Of a stretch of 33,001 nt of DNA, positions 1 through 8,236 are shown in pieces (within the stretch, counting starts at the first letter, position 1; the number at the start of each line of letters is the position of its first letter). Origin of the DNA: Myxococcales bacterium (lineage in GTDB: Bacteria > Myxococcota_A > Polyangia > Haliangiales > Haliangiaceae); contig JADJJK010000064.1 in the NCBI GenBank assembly GCA_016706545.1, positions 1-33,001 on the forward strand, read 5' to 3'. Under the pieces are notes generated by a model. That model was not told the DNA's origin and did no database searches. It saw only the letters and a program-made list of their open reading frames with translations. A program made the position numbers and the translations under genes.

Positions 1-147
1 GTCGCGCCTGGGAAGCCGGTGGTGGTGCTGGAGGCGATGAAGATGGAGAACGAGCTCTTGGCCGAGCGTGGGGGCACGGTCAGCCGGCTGTTCCGTCAGG
101 CAGGCGAGTCGGTGGACACCAACGAGAAGCTGGTGGAGCTGACCTGA
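1..147 (+). CDS. Biotin/lipoyl-attachment domain protein, C-terminal end (partial)
   Basis: Reading from base 1 in frame 1 gives 48 residues and a TGA at 145-147. The segment carries the biotinylation motif EAMKM, with the acceptor lysine as codon 14 (bases 40-42). It then has the usual beta-strand and glycine pattern of the biotinyl domain and ends about 34 residues after the lysine, as is normal for this fold. By family knowledge this is the biotin carboxyl carrier part of an acyl-CoA carboxylase alpha subunit, pyruvate carboxylase or biotin-dependent decarboxylase. The rest lies outside the window, so the enzyme cannot be named. Confidence 0.85.
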   Translation, partial: VAPGKPVVVLEAMKMENELLAERGGTVSRLFRQAGESVDTNEKLVELT

Positions 148-171
148 ACCGGCACGTTGGCAACGGGCGAG

Positions 172-238
172 GGCGCTGCCGAGCGACGGCGCTGCCGGGC
201 GAGGACGCTGCTGGGCGGCGGCGCTGCCGAGCGAAGAC
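172..238. repeat. Degenerate GC-rich tandem repeat between convergent genes
   Basis: The 92-bp gap between the biotin-carrier stop and the universal stress protein stop is largely imperfect copies of GGCGCTGCCGAGCGAC (about 172-187, 188-206, 220-238, with a poorer copy between). It looks like slipped-strand expansion in a non-coding spacer. No terminator hairpin with a T-run was seen. Confidence 0.5.
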
Positions 239-239
239 G

Positions 240-1487
240 CTACGGCGCAGGGCGAAGGATCAGGACCGGGATGCGGGTCTCGCGCAACAGCCGATCTGCG
301 ACCGAGCCGAGCAGCGCGCGGCCGAGCCCGCTGCGATTGTGCGAGGCGATACAGATGATGTCGACGCCAAGCCGGCTGGAGATCTGCCCGATCCGCTCGG
401 CGGTGTCGTCGCTGCGCTCGACATGTGCGTGCAGCGCGGTGGCCACGCCAGTTGGCCGCATGGCCAGGAGGCGAGCGTGTAGCTCTTGCGGCGAGGTGTC
501 ATCCTCGTGGCTCATCACGTGGAGCAGGTGAACTTCGCCGCCCTGCGCGATGGAGAACGCATAGGGCACCGCGCGGTTGGCAAACGGCGTGAGGTCGGTG
601 GCCACCAGGACGCGCCGGATGCGGGGCGTGGTCTGGATGGGGACCTGCGCCTCGGGCGGGATGCAGATCACCGACTGCGGCGCGTTGGCGACCACCACCG
701 AGGACACCGAGCCGAGCTTGCCCAGGCCGGTGCGCTGCCGCGTGCCCACGACGATCGCGTCCACGCCGGTGTCCTGGGCCAGCTCGATCAGGTGATCGCC
801 GATCCGCCCAAGGCCCAGGCGCATGCGGGCCTCCACCTCGCCTGCGCCCACCGCGGGCTCGAAGCGGTGCAGCAGATCTCGCGTGAGCAGCTCCTCGACC
901 TCTGGATCTCGCTCCACGTGAGACTGCAGCTTGAGCCCGTACTTGTGGCACGCCTCATCCGGGTAGTAAACGGCGCCCAGGGTGACGTCCACCGGCCCGA
1001 TCTGGCGCATCGCCTTGAGCCAGTGCAGCGCCACGTCGCCAGTGGCGGAGTCATCCACGCCGACGAGGACCTTGACCGCGCGCTCGCCGCGACCAAACTC
1101 CACCCACGGGCCGGGATCGCGGACCAGCAACACCGGCACCGCCGTGACCTCCACCAGGTGGCCGGCGAACGAGCCCAGCCGGCCAGCGGCGCGCGGACCG
1201 GCGCCGACCACGATGAGGTCCGCGCCCTCTGCGATGGCCAGGTCGGCCAGGGTCTCCGCGGTGGCGCCAGCGCGCACCTCGATGCGCACCGGCACGCGGG
1301 CCACGAACTCATCGCTCTGCTCGGACAGCGTCTTTTGCGCGTCGTTCATCACCGGGGCTTGGTCGCCCGCCTCGGCGATGTGTACGAGGATGAGCTCTTT
1401 GTCTCCCCGCCGCTCGGCGAGCGCGATCGCCGCGGCCAGCGCATCGGCGCTGCCAGGGGACAAATCAGAACCGCACAGGATCGGCAT
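240..1487 (-). CDS. Universal stress protein with three tandem UspA domains
   Basis: The protein has 415 residues and three UspA-like units, roughly 1-127, 136-281 and 292-413. Each begins with a strand of the type ILCGSDLS, VLVGVDDS or VLVATDLT and ends with a nucleotide-loop region followed by a hydrophobic strand: VVGAGPRAAGRLGS, VVGTRQRTGLGKLGSVSS and IASHNRSGLGRALLGSVA. The second and third fit the ATP-binding G-x2-G-x9-G-(S/T) style best; the first is more degenerate. Most Usp proteins have one or two domains, so three is long for the family. The role is probably cytoplasmic stress signalling with ATP or AMP binding, but no partner is evident. The ATG at 1487 is kept because it directly precedes the first strand; no strong Shine-Dalgarno is seen. 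Confidence 0.88.
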   Translation of the reverse strand: MPILCGSDLSPGSADALAAAIALAERRGDKELILVHIAEAGDQAPVMNDAQKTLSEQSDEFVARVPVRIEVRAGATAETLADLAIAEGADLIVVGAGPRAAGRLGSFAGHLVEVTAVPVLLVRDPGPWVEFGRGERAVKVLVGVDDSATGDVALHWLKAMRQIGPVDVTLGAVYYPDEACHKYGLKLQSHVERDPEVEELLTRDLLHRFEPAVGAGEVEARMRLGLGRIGDHLIELAQDTGVDAIVVGTRQRTGLGKLGSVSSVVVANAPQSVICIPPEAQVPIQTTPRIRRVLVATDLTPFANRAVPYAFSIAQGGEVHLLHVMSHEDDTSPQELHARLLAMRPTGVATALHAHVERSDDTAERIGQISSRLGVDIICIASHNRSGLGRALLGSVADRLLRETRIPVLILRPAP

Positions 1488-1635
1488 GATGCAAACCTAG
1501 CAGGATGCTGCACAAGCGGCGTCCGTGGTGCCCGCTTTCTGTGCGGCAGGTCAGCTACAGGTCGCCTGCAGTCTGATGCTCAGGCGTCGGGGCGCAGGAA
1601 GTGCGCGGCCCCGCGACCAAGAGGCTGGCGAAGCG

Positions 1636-2097
1636 TCAGCTCAGCACGGCGAAGCGGCCGACCAGCGCGAGCAAGCGCGCTCGCGTGACCTTGTCCAGCG
1701 CGACCAGGCGGATCCCCATGCCGGGATGGAGGTTGTCACGCGCGCTGGGCCGGTAGGCGTTGACCCAGATGACCTCGCCTTCGACCTCGAGCTCGCACGG
1801 GACGAGAGCGCGGCGCTCGCCGCCGCGTGCAGGCGCTGGCAACGGCGAGACCAGCCGCACGCTGAGCGCGGTGCCCAGCGGCTCTGGCGTCAGGGTGCGA
1901 ACGAAGATCCCGGTGGTAGAGCTGTCAGACAGATACGAGAACAGGTAGTTGTCCTCGCTGCTGTAGTCCACCTCGATGGCCACGAGCTGGCGACTTCGCG
2001 GAGCTGGCGCATCGGACGAGCTCGCCGCGGTGCCGCGCACGGCGCGTGCTCGGCGTTGCGTCGCGGCGCCCTTTGCCTTGGCCATCGTTCGCGTCAT
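1636..2097 (-). CDS. PilZ-domain protein, TIGR02266-like (possible c-di-GMP effector)
   Basis: A protein of about 153 residues with a basic, Ala/Ser-rich N-terminal tail of roughly 35 residues and then one PilZ-like barrel. It has the (D/N)xSxxG signature as DSSTTG followed by IFVRT, and near the end the NLHPGMGIRL stretch typical of the PilZ paralogues abundant in myxobacteria (TIGR02266). The RxxxR c-di-GMP motif before the barrel is not convincing (RSRQL is the nearest), so ligand binding is uncertain. The reading frame is open to a TTG at 2121, but ATG codons at 2097 and 2085 are more plausible; none has a clear ribosome site. It lies 105 bp downstream of the glycosyltransferase stop in the same orientation and could be co-transcribed. 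Confidence 0.75.
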   Translation of the reverse strand: MTRTMAKAKGAATQRRARAVRGTAASSSDAPAPRSRQLVAIEVDYSSEDNYLFSYLSDSSTTGIFVRTLTPEPLGTALSVRLVSPLPAPARGGERRALVPCELEVEGEVIWVNAYRPSARDNLHPGMGIRLVALDKVTRARLLALVGRFAVLS

Positions 2098-2202
2098 AGC
2101 GGATGGAACACCGCCCGTCAATCGAAGGTCGCCGGGCGTGAGAAGTTGCTGCCGCGGTGGCTCCCTGTGCGCTGCGCTGTCCTGGCAGCGAACCGCGACG
2201 GT

Positions 2203-4794
2203 TTAGCGTATCTTCACCGTGGCCACCTTGACCCGGTGTTCGGGATCTCTTGCGTCCGCAGGCGCCTGGGTCACCGGCATGTTCTGCCAGCTCGGCGCCG
2301 AACCGGTGAAAAAGCCCGTCCACAGCTCGTAGGTTCCGGCGGCGCCAGCGCCCGGGTCCACCACGTGGCGATCGGCGATGTAGTCGCCCGCTTGCCAGTC
2401 GGAGGTTGGGCACCTGCCGGCGATGGGCACGTGATCGCCAAGGAAGCGACCGCCGGGCCGGTCATAGTGCTGGAACACGCGCCAGGTGCCGCCAACTGGC
2501 GCCAGGATCTTGTAGTACAGCGTGACCTCGAAGGGCTGGCTAGAGGGCAGCTCCGCGGGGACGTTCCATCCCAAGAGCTCGATGCGATCGTCGAACACGA
2601 TGCGCGACGTCGGGCGCTGGCGAATGCCCGGCGGCTCGCCGGGAAACAGCGAGCGCAGGAGCGGGTTGCGATCGCTTGCGCCCTGCGCCCGGTTGGACAG
2701 CAGCAAGGTGCGAGGGTTGTCGTTGTCGAGCACGACCATGGAGCCGGCCTTGGCGGTGCGATGGAGGAAGCACAGCTCGGAGGCCGGCGCGAGCACGAAG
2801 GTCCGCGTCGGCGCGGCCAGCGCGGCCAGCACTTCTTCCCGTGAGGTCACGCTCTGGTGCGGTCCCCGCGCGTAGTACCGGGGCGCGTTGCCGAGGTTGC
2901 CCTGGACCACCAAGCGGTCGCCGGGCCGACGCAGGGCGTGGTAGGTGGCGAACACGCCCTTGGAGGACAAGAGGCGCGACAGCTCGGGGTGCCAGACCTG
3001 CGCCCAGAACGCCGCGAGGGCAGCGGTCGCGGCCAGCGCCACCGCGAGCGGCCGGCTCCCCGGGCGCGCGGCGGCGTGCGCGAGGCGGGCGGGGCCGCGC
3101 CACAGCCACACGGCGGTGGCCAGCGCGATGCAGAGCCCAAGGAGCAGCACCCACACCCGCGGCGGGATCCACAGCCAGCGCGCGGCCGCCGGGTACTTGA
3201 CGGCGTCGTCGCCCACGAGCAGCGAGGCCAGCCGGTCCGGGAAGGTCTGCAGATCCTTGCCCAGGGTCAGCGCCGCGAGCACGAAGAACAGCGCCAGCAA
3301 GGAGGGGAACAGCAGCGCTTGCGTCTGCGTATGCGTATGCGTGTGCGGCGTCGGGGGGGCGTGGTCGGCGCCGGCGCCGCGATCCGGATCACCGCGCTGT
3401 TGCTCCAGCGCCGCGTCGAGCCAGAGCGCCACCGCGAGCGCGAGCGCCGGGAACCCCGCGTAGAGGGTGAAGCCGACCTTGCGCGCAAACGCCTCGGTGG
3501 CGATCCACGCCGCCGCCGCCCAGGCCAGGCACAGCGCGGCACCCAGGCGCCGCTGGGCACCGCCGCGGGCCAGGAGCCAGGCCAGCGCCATCGGCGCAGC
3601 CAGGCCCCACGGGAAGGTGCCAAAGGCGATCGTCTCGACGCTGCTGTCGTAGAAGACGCGCAGGTCGTCGTGGCTCTGCCAGATCCCGCCGAGCCATGGG
3701 CCATAGCAGCCGGTGGCGAGGATGCTGCGGCCCAAGATCTGGCGCGTGCCAGGCTGCAGCGGACCCAGATCGTAGGCCTGATCGACGAGCACCGCGAAGA
3801 GCCCCAGCGCTGCCAGCGTCGCCGCCAGGCTCTTGATGCCAAGCCACGAGGCGTTGCGATCCCCCAGCCAGTCCCGGTGGGCGCCGCCCTGCGGCGCCGC
3901 CAAGCGCCCGCCGCCGGCGAGACGTCCGAGGAACCGGCCGCCCACGCGGCCGCCCATGCGGCCGACGACGCGGCCGACCACGGGGCCGACGAAGCGGCGC
4001 GTGAACCGGCCGATCAGGGCGAGCCCCGCAGCGCCCGCCGAGGTGGCCGCGGCGAACGCGCCGAGGGGCACCACCACGCCGAGCAACCCTCCGCCGGAGG
4101 TGAAGCCCAAGGTGAGCCCCAGCGCCAGCGCGGCGAGGCTGAGCGCGTCGTCGGCCAGGTGCAGGACGCCGGTGGCCGTCGTTCTCCGCGCGCCGCGGCG
4201 CGAGGCGCGCCACAAGCTGGCGCCCACCGGGCGCAGCGACACCAGGCCGTAGAGGATGAGCGCTGCGCCGGCGGCGGTGCCCAGCTCCGACGTGAGCTGG
4301 CGCGCCTGCAGCGTCAACAGCGGGAACGAGAGCAAGATCAGCGCACACAACAACGCGGCGCGCGCGCCCGAGAGCCGCGCCGCCAGGCCCGCGCTGGCCA
4401 GCACCGTGAGCACGCCGAGCACCACCATCGGCAAGCGCAGGCCGCGCTCGTCGGCGTCGCCCCGCCGCACCACCCAGGCGAGCGCGCGGTCGGTCAGGCT
4501 GCGGGCCACGGCGTCAGGTGGCACCTGACGCAGACACGCGGCGTCAGGTCGTCTGGGTGTCGTCGTCGGTGGCAAAGGCTGAGACGCCTGGGCGAGCCGC
4601 TCGGCGGCGCTGGCCGCCTCCACTCGCGCCAGCGCGGCGTCGGCCTTGGCCAGCTCCTGCGGCTCCCACAGCCCGGGCTCGCCGAGCCCTGGCAAGAGCA
4701 GCGCCAGCGACAGGCAGCCTGCGAGCGCGACCGCGCGCCATGGTTGCGCCAGCCACGTCGGCCAAGCCACGAAGATTGCGAGGAATCGCCGCAA
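2203..4794 (-). CDS. ArnT/GT39-like polytopic membrane glycosyltransferase
   Basis: An 863-residue integral membrane protein of the GT-C class. A first membrane helix (about 17-36) leads to the external loop LWEPQELAKAD, where ArnT/PMT enzymes have their acidic catalytic residue. A later stretch, RLPMVVLGVLTVLASAG, is typical of polyprenyl-phosphate-sugar:acceptor transferases. Several more hydrophobic helices follow, then a large soluble C-terminal domain (about 590-863). Two low-complexity insertions stand out: a Gly-Arg/Val tract (about 265-300) and a His-Thr/Gln-Thr run (about 478-488). The likely role is transfer of a lipid-linked sugar on the outer face of the inner membrane; donor and acceptor are unknown. 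The first codon is a TTG without a good ribosome site, and GTG at 4770 is an alternative. Confidence 0.72.
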   Translation of the reverse strand: MRRFLAIFVAWPTWLAQPWRAVALAGCLSLALLLPGLGEPGLWEPQELAKADAALARVEAASAAERLAQASQPLPPTTTPRRPDAACLRQVPPDAVARSLTDRALAWVVRRGDADERGLRLPMVVLGVLTVLASAGLAARLSGARAALLCALILLSFPLLTLQARQLTSELGTAAGAALILYGLVSLRPVGASLWRASRRGARRTTATGVLHLADDALSLAALALGLTLGFTSGGGLLGVVVPLGAFAAATSAGAAGLALIGRFTRRFVGPVVGRVVGRMGGRVGGRFLGRLAGGGRLAAPQGGAHRDWLGDRNASWLGIKSLAATLAALGLFAVLVDQAYDLGPLQPGTRQILGRSILATGCYGPWLGGIWQSHDDLRVFYDSSVETIAFGTFPWGLAAPMALAWLLARGGAQRRLGAALCLAWAAAAWIATEAFARKVGFTLYAGFPALALAVALWLDAALEQQRGDPDRGAGADHAPPTPHTHTHTQTQALLFPSLLALFFVLAALTLGKDLQTFPDRLASLLVGDDAVKYPAAARWLWIPPRVWVLLLGLCIALATAVWLWRGPARLAHAAARPGSRPLAVALAATAALAAFWAQVWHPELSRLLSSKGVFATYHALRRPGDRLVVQGNLGNAPRYYARGPHQSVTSREEVLAALAAPTRTFVLAPASELCFLHRTAKAGSMVVLDNDNPRTLLLSNRAQGASDRNPLLRSLFPGEPPGIRQRPTSRIVFDDRIELLGWNVPAELPSSQPFEVTLYYKILAPVGGTWRVFQHYDRPGGRFLGDHVPIAGRCPTSDWQAGDYIADRHVVDPGAGAAGTYELWTGFFTGSAPSWQNMPVTQAPADARDPEHRVKVATVKIR
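3320..3349. repeat. Hexanucleotide microsatellite TGCGTN inside the glycosyltransferase gene
   Basis: Four to five tandem TGCGTN units (TGCGTC, TGCGTA, TGCGTA, TGCGTG, then TGCGGC). On the minus strand they encode alternating His/Thr and Gln/Thr. A 6-bp unit keeps the frame, so copy number could vary without inactivating the gene. Confidence 0.7.
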
Positions 4795-4901
4795 GGAGGT
4801 ACGACCCTAGTGGACGGCGCGCCGCGCTTCAATAGGGGCGGCGCCGTGTCGCCTCCTGCCGGAAACTTGCCGCGGCGCCGTGCCTTGGCGACAGTGGCTC
4901 G
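4795..4901. promoter_or_regulatory. Divergent intergenic region
   Basis: This 107-bp gap separates the divergent membrane glycosyltransferase (minus) and metallo-beta-lactamase-fold gene (plus), so promoters for both must lie here or just inside the genes. I could not recognise -35/-10 boxes or an operator palindrome. Confidence 0.35.
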
Positions 4902-6194
4902 ATGGATGCGGTTTCGACTCTGGCGGGCCGGATGCACCGCGGCGTCGAAGACGCCCGGGCCGACGACCCAACACGGACGGGCGACTCGACGCGCGCGGCT
5001 GACACGCGCGGTGCGGGGCATGGCGCGCACCCGGCGACCGCCGTCGGCGAGGCGCGGCCGGCGGTGGGGCCCGAGGTGTGGCCGGAGGTGGGGCCAGCGG
5101 CTGGGGCCAACGTCGAGCTCGCCGCGCCGCGCGGCGACCGCGCCGCCGCGGCAGCGCTCGAGCAAGAGCTGGAGCAGCAGCACCGCGGCCTGCGTGTTCG
5201 TCGGCACCGCAGCTTGCTCCTGCACTGGCTGGCGCGCTGGTTCCGCCGGCCCCTGCCGGTGACCTCGGATGCGCTGACCCCGGCGCGTCAGGGCGAGGTG
5301 GCGATCACGTTCGTCGGCCACGCCTCGGTGCTCTTGCGCTATCGCGGCCTGACCGTGGCGCTCGATCCCATGCTGGGCAACTGGGTAGGCGGGGTGCGGC
5401 GCGCGGTGGCGCCGGGCCTGTCGGCGGCGGCGTTCTCCGAGGTTGATCTGGTGCTGATAAGCCACCGGCACCTGGATCATCTGCACCCGGCGACCCTGCG
5501 CGCCCTGCCGCGCCGCGCCACGGTGGTGGTGCCGCCGGGCGCCGCCGCGGTGGTGTCGCCGATGGGCTTTTCGCGCGTGGTGGAGCTGCGGCCGGGCGCG
5601 GACTACGAGCTCGGCGGGCTCTCCATCACCACGTTTCCGCTCGTACACGGCAAGGACGAGCTGGCGACCGGGCTCGCGTACCTGCTGCGCGGGCTTGGTC
5701 CGTCGCTGTTTTTCTGCGCCGACTCCGCCTATCACCGCGGCTTCGCCGAGGTGGGGCAGGCCTACGCGCCCGACATCGCGCTTCTGCCCATCGGCGGGTT
5801 CTGGCCGCGCTCGTTCCGGCGGCGTCACATGTCGCCGCTCGATGCGCTGGCCGCCTTCAAGGATCTGGCCGCGCGGGCGCTCGTGCCCATTCATCACGGC
5901 GCGTTCGCGCTGTCCTACGAGCGGCTCGGTGAGCCGCTGCGGATCCTCCTCGAGGAGGCCGCGCAGCGAGGCGTGCGCGACTACGTGCTGGCGATGCAGC
6001 CCGGGCAGACGGATGCCTTCGCCCTGGACGCTGGCGCGTTGCCGGCGGCTGCCCAGGACGAGCCTCGCCAGAGGAGCGGCCCGGGGTCGGTCGGCGGCGG
6101 CGGCGCGAGTGGCGCTGGCGGCGCGAGCGGCGCTGGCGGCGCGGGCCCGGGCGGGCCGCCGAGCCGTCCGCTCCTGGCGATGAGCCGGAGCTGA
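4902..6194 (+). CDS. Metallo-beta-lactamase-fold hydrolase (UlaG/NAPE-PLD-like)
   Basis: A 430-residue reading frame whose hydrolase core spans about 130-375. The core opens with ITFVGHASVLLRYRG and LDPMLGNW. It has the metal motif HxHxDH as SHRHLDHLH (about 188-195), a second ligand region FPLVHGKDE, the bridging Asp in FFCADSAYH, and a distal His pair in PIHHGAF (about 330). This matches the Beta-lactamase_2 group, which includes UlaG lactonases and NAPE-PLD-like phosphodiesterases; the substrate is unknown. The first 90 or so residues are low-complexity and may lie partly upstream of the true start. The C-terminal 35 residues are a Gly/Ala/Ser repeat tail. The real start could be an internal GTG or ATG (for example ATG 4932). 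Confidence 0.8.
   Translation: MDAVSTLAGRMHRGVEDARADDPTRTGDSTRAADTRGAGHGAHPATAVGEARPAVGPEVWPEVGPAAGANVELAAPRGDRAAAAALEQELEQQHRGLRVRRHRSLLLHWLARWFRRPLPVTSDALTPARQGEVAITFVGHASVLLRYRGLTVALDPMLGNWVGGVRRAVAPGLSAAAFSEVDLVLISHRHLDHLHPATLRALPRRATVVVPPGAAAVVSPMGFSRVVELRPGADYELGGLSITTFPLVHGKDELATGLAYLLRGLGPSLFFCADSAYHRGFAEVGQAYAPDIALLPIGGFWPRSFRRRHMSPLDALAAFKDLAARALVPIHHGAFALSYERLGEPLRILLEEAAQRGVRDYVLAMQPGQTDAFALDAGALPAAAQDEPRQRSGPGSVGGGGASGAGGASGAGGAGPGGPPSRPLLAMSRS
6101..6145. repeat. 18-bp tandem repeat coding for a Gly/Ala/Ser tail
   Basis: Two and a half copies of CGGCGCGAGYGGCGCTGG (6101-6118, 6119-6136, partial 6137-6145) near the 3' end of the metallo-beta-lactamase-fold gene. They encode GGASGA-type repeats. 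The unit is in frame. Confidence 0.75.
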
Positions 6195-6222
6195 GCCGAG
6201 CTGAGCCGGAGCTGAGCCGAGG
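6181..6222. repeat. 21-bp tandem duplication across a stop codon
   Basis: Two adjacent 21-bp copies (6181-6201 and 6202-6222) differ only at the last base. Each is itself built of TGAGCCGGAGC/TGAGCCGAGC halves. The stop codon at 6192-6194 lies in the first copy. Confidence 0.8.
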
Positions 6223-6301
6223 GAAGGGCCAGCGGCGCTGACTTGCCGCGGGCGCGGGGCGCGCGGCCTGGCGCCCCGGTGTGCTAAGACTCGCAGGCCG
6301 C

Positions 6302-7057
6302 ATGAGCGCGCCAGTTCCGGACATCTCGATCGTGATCCCGGTCTACAACGAGGCCGGGATCTTGCGCGAGGCGGTGACGTCGTTGCTGGAGGGCTGGGCG
6401 GAGGTCCGCGCCGCGCTCCGTGAGCCCGACCTGGTGCTGGAGATCATCCTCGCCGAGAACGGCTCCACCGATCGCACCGCGGAGCTGGCGCTGCATCTGG
6501 CCATGGAGATTCCAGAGGTCACCAGCTTCTCGCTGGATGAGCCCAACTACGGCAAGGCGCTCCGCCACGGCATCGAGCGCGCGCGCGGCACCTACGTCAT
6601 CTGCGAGGAGGTCGATCTGTGCGACCTCGACTTTCACCGCCGCGCCCTGGAGCTCTTGCGCCACGGCGACTGCGAGTTCGTGGTGGGCAGCAAGGCGATG
6701 GTCGGCGCGCAGGATCGCCGGCCGCTGGTGCGACGCGTGGCCACGCGGACCATGAGCACGCTGCTTCGCCTGGCGCTGGACTTTCGCGGCACCGACACCC
6801 ACGGCCTCAAGGCGTTTCGCCGTGAGGCGGTCTTGCCGGTGGTGCGGCAGTGCGTGGTCGAGCGTGATCTGTTCGCCAGCGAGCTGGTGATCCGGTGCGC
6901 CCGCCACGGGCTGGCGCTGATCGAGATCCCGGTGCAGCTCGAGGAGAAGCGTCCGCCCGCCATCAACCTGGTGCGGCGGGTGCCGCGCGTGCTGTTTGGG
7001 CTGGGCAAGCTCACGTATGTGATCCGGCTCGGTGGTGCCAGCGCGGACAAGCGATGA
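6302..7057 (+). CDS. Family 2 glycosyltransferase (dolichol-phosphate-mannose-synthase-like)
   Basis: A soluble protein of 251 residues with a GT-A fold. The N-terminus PDISIVIPVYNEAGILREA is diagnostic. It is followed by LAENGSTDRTAELAL (nucleotide-sugar binding) and an acidic stretch ICEEVDLCDLDF in the place of the DxD-like metal site. A later VVGSKAM and FRGTDTHGLKAF match polyprenyl-phosphate mannosyl/glucosyl synthases. No membrane helix is visible. It probably makes a lipid-linked sugar donor, possibly for a GT-C enzyme such as the one at 2203-4794 (inference). ATG 6302 is preferred over the in-frame GTG 6281 because the family motif begins within seven residues of it. Its TGA overlaps the next ATG (ATGA, 7054-7057). 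Confidence 0.87.
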   Translation: MSAPVPDISIVIPVYNEAGILREAVTSLLEGWAEVRAALREPDLVLEIILAENGSTDRTAELALHLAMEIPEVTSFSLDEPNYGKALRHGIERARGTYVICEEVDLCDLDFHRRALELLRHGDCEFVVGSKAMVGAQDRRPLVRRVATRTMSTLLRLALDFRGTDTHGLKAFRREAVLPVVRQCVVERDLFASELVIRCARHGLALIEIPVQLEEKRPPAINLVRRVPRVLFGLGKLTYVIRLGGASADKR

Positions 7058-8133
7058 GCGGCCGGTCGGCGGGGGCAGGGAGGTCGGCGACGTCGCCGGC
7101 GTCGCCGGCATCACCGACATCAGTCGGCGCGCCTCGGCGCTGCGCGATCTCCATCGATCTGGACAGCCTCGATTGCTACTACCGCATCCACGGCCTGGGC
7201 CCATCAGCGCCGGCCGGGCTCGCGGGGGTGGTGCTGGAGCGCGCCTTGCCCAGGGCGGTGGCGCTCTTGGCCCGTCACGAGCTGGTGGCCACCTGGTTCG
7301 TGGTGGGCGCGGACGTCGACGGCCGCGAGGATTCCGAGGATCCCGCCGCCGAGCCGCGGGCAGGCTCGCCGCGGCAGCGCGCCGGCTTTGCGTCGGCGCT
7401 GCGCTCGCTGGCGCAAGCCGGCCATGAGCTGGGCAATCACTCGTACACGCACCCGTACGACCTCGCGCGCTTGCCGCCTGCGCAGCAGCGCGAGGAGCTG
7501 GTCCGCGGTGACGGCGTGCTGCGCTGGCTCCAAGGTGGCGCGGTGGCCGGCTTTCGCAGCCCGGGATACGACCTGTCGCCGTCGCTGGCGCTGGTGCTGC
7601 AGGAGCTTGGCTATCGCTACGACTCCTCCGTGTTTCCGGCGCCGCCGTACTATGTGCTCAAGGCCGCGGCGATGGCCACGCAGCGCGCGCTCGGCCGGCG
7701 CAGCGGCGCGGTCTTGACCGAGCCACGCGCGCTGACTGCGCCGCGCCAGCCCTATCGCCTCGACGTATCGCGGCCGTGGGCGCGAGGGGCCGGGCCGCTG
7801 TGGGAGCTGCCGATCGCGGTCACGCCGCGCCTGCGCTTGCCGGTGATCGGCACCTCGCTCTTGCTCGCGCCGCGCCGCTTGCGGGCCGCGCTGCTCGACG
7901 CAGTGGCCGCGGATGCCTTCTTCAACCTCGAGCTGCATGGCCTGGACTTCGCGGACGCGCAGCTCGACGAGCTACCAGCCGAGCTGGTGGCCAGGCAGCC
8001 GGATCTGCGCCTGACCTTGGAGCAGAAGCTCGAAGCTCTCGACGAGATCTTCGCGCGCGTGGGCCGCGACTACCAGGCCGTGACCTTGGCCGAGCAAGCC
8101 CAGGCGCTGTCCCGGGATGCGGCCGGGCGGTGA
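7054..8133 (+). CDS. Polysaccharide deacetylase (NodB homology domain)
   Basis: A protein of 359 residues from the ATG that overlaps the preceding stop. After a low-complexity Ala/Ser/Pro/Thr start (about 5-28), the NodB core begins with CAISIDLDSLD, giving the catalytic base and metal Asp. It continues with HELGNHSYTHP, the metal-binding H-x3-H motif, and GFRSPGYDLS, the active-site R-x-P loop. A distal ELHGLDF supplies the last conserved His. Such enzymes remove N- or O-acetyl groups from surface polysaccharides or peptidoglycan. No signal peptide is evident, suggesting a cytoplasmic lipid-linked or precursor substrate. The ATGA coupling to the GT2 gene implies one pathway. The frame is also open upstream to 6895, but that would overlap the GT2 domain. 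Confidence 0.87.
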   Translation: MSGRSAGAGRSATSPASPASPTSVGAPRRCAISIDLDSLDCYYRIHGLGPSAPAGLAGVVLERALPRAVALLARHELVATWFVVGADVDGREDSEDPAAEPRAGSPRQRAGFASALRSLAQAGHELGNHSYTHPYDLARLPPAQQREELVRGDGVLRWLQGGAVAGFRSPGYDLSPSLALVLQELGYRYDSSVFPAPPYYVLKAAAMATQRALGRRSGAVLTEPRALTAPRQPYRLDVSRPWARGAGPLWELPIAVTPRLRLPVIGTSLLLAPRRLRAALLDAVAADAFFNLELHGLDFADAQLDELPAELVARQPDLRLTLEQKLEALDEIFARVGRDYQAVTLAEQAQALSRDAAGR

Positions 8134-8146
8134 GCCGGCGCGTCAA

Positions 8147-8201
8147 GGCCCGCAGGACGTGACCTTGGCCACGTCGCGGGCCACCGGTTGCGTGGCCAAG
8201 G
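8147..8201 (+). promoter_or_regulatory. Interleaved stem-loop region upstream of the lipoprotein gene
   Basis: A perfect 11-bp inverted repeat, CCTTGGCCACG (8163-8173) with CGTGGCCAAGG (8191-8201), has a 17-nt loop. A second pair, GGCCCGC (8147-8153) and GCGGGCC (8176-8182), interleaves with it, so both cannot form as a simple nested fold. A short GACGTG/CACGTC pair (8156-8161/8170-8175) also exists. No T-run follows, so this is not a classic terminator. It could be a leader structure, an operator or a read-through attenuator; function is not known. Confidence 0.4.
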
Positions 8202-8226
8202 ACGGTGGTACAGTGACGTAAACCTC

Positions 8227-8231
8227 GGAGG
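8227..8231 (+). promoter_or_regulatory. Strong Shine-Dalgarno GGAGG before ATG 8237
   Basis: GGAGG lies five bases upstream of ATG 8237. It is one of the best ribosome sites in the window, but the ATG is out of frame with the lipobox of the downstream gene, which argues for a frameshift in between. Confidence 0.6.
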
Positions 8232-8236
8232 CGACC

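Noticed and set aside
2857..5262. Plus-strand open frame of 801 codons opposite the membrane glycosyltransferase
   Set aside because: Low-complexity basic composition; the minus strand has membrane helices and family motifs, and its 3' part runs into the MBL gene in another frame.
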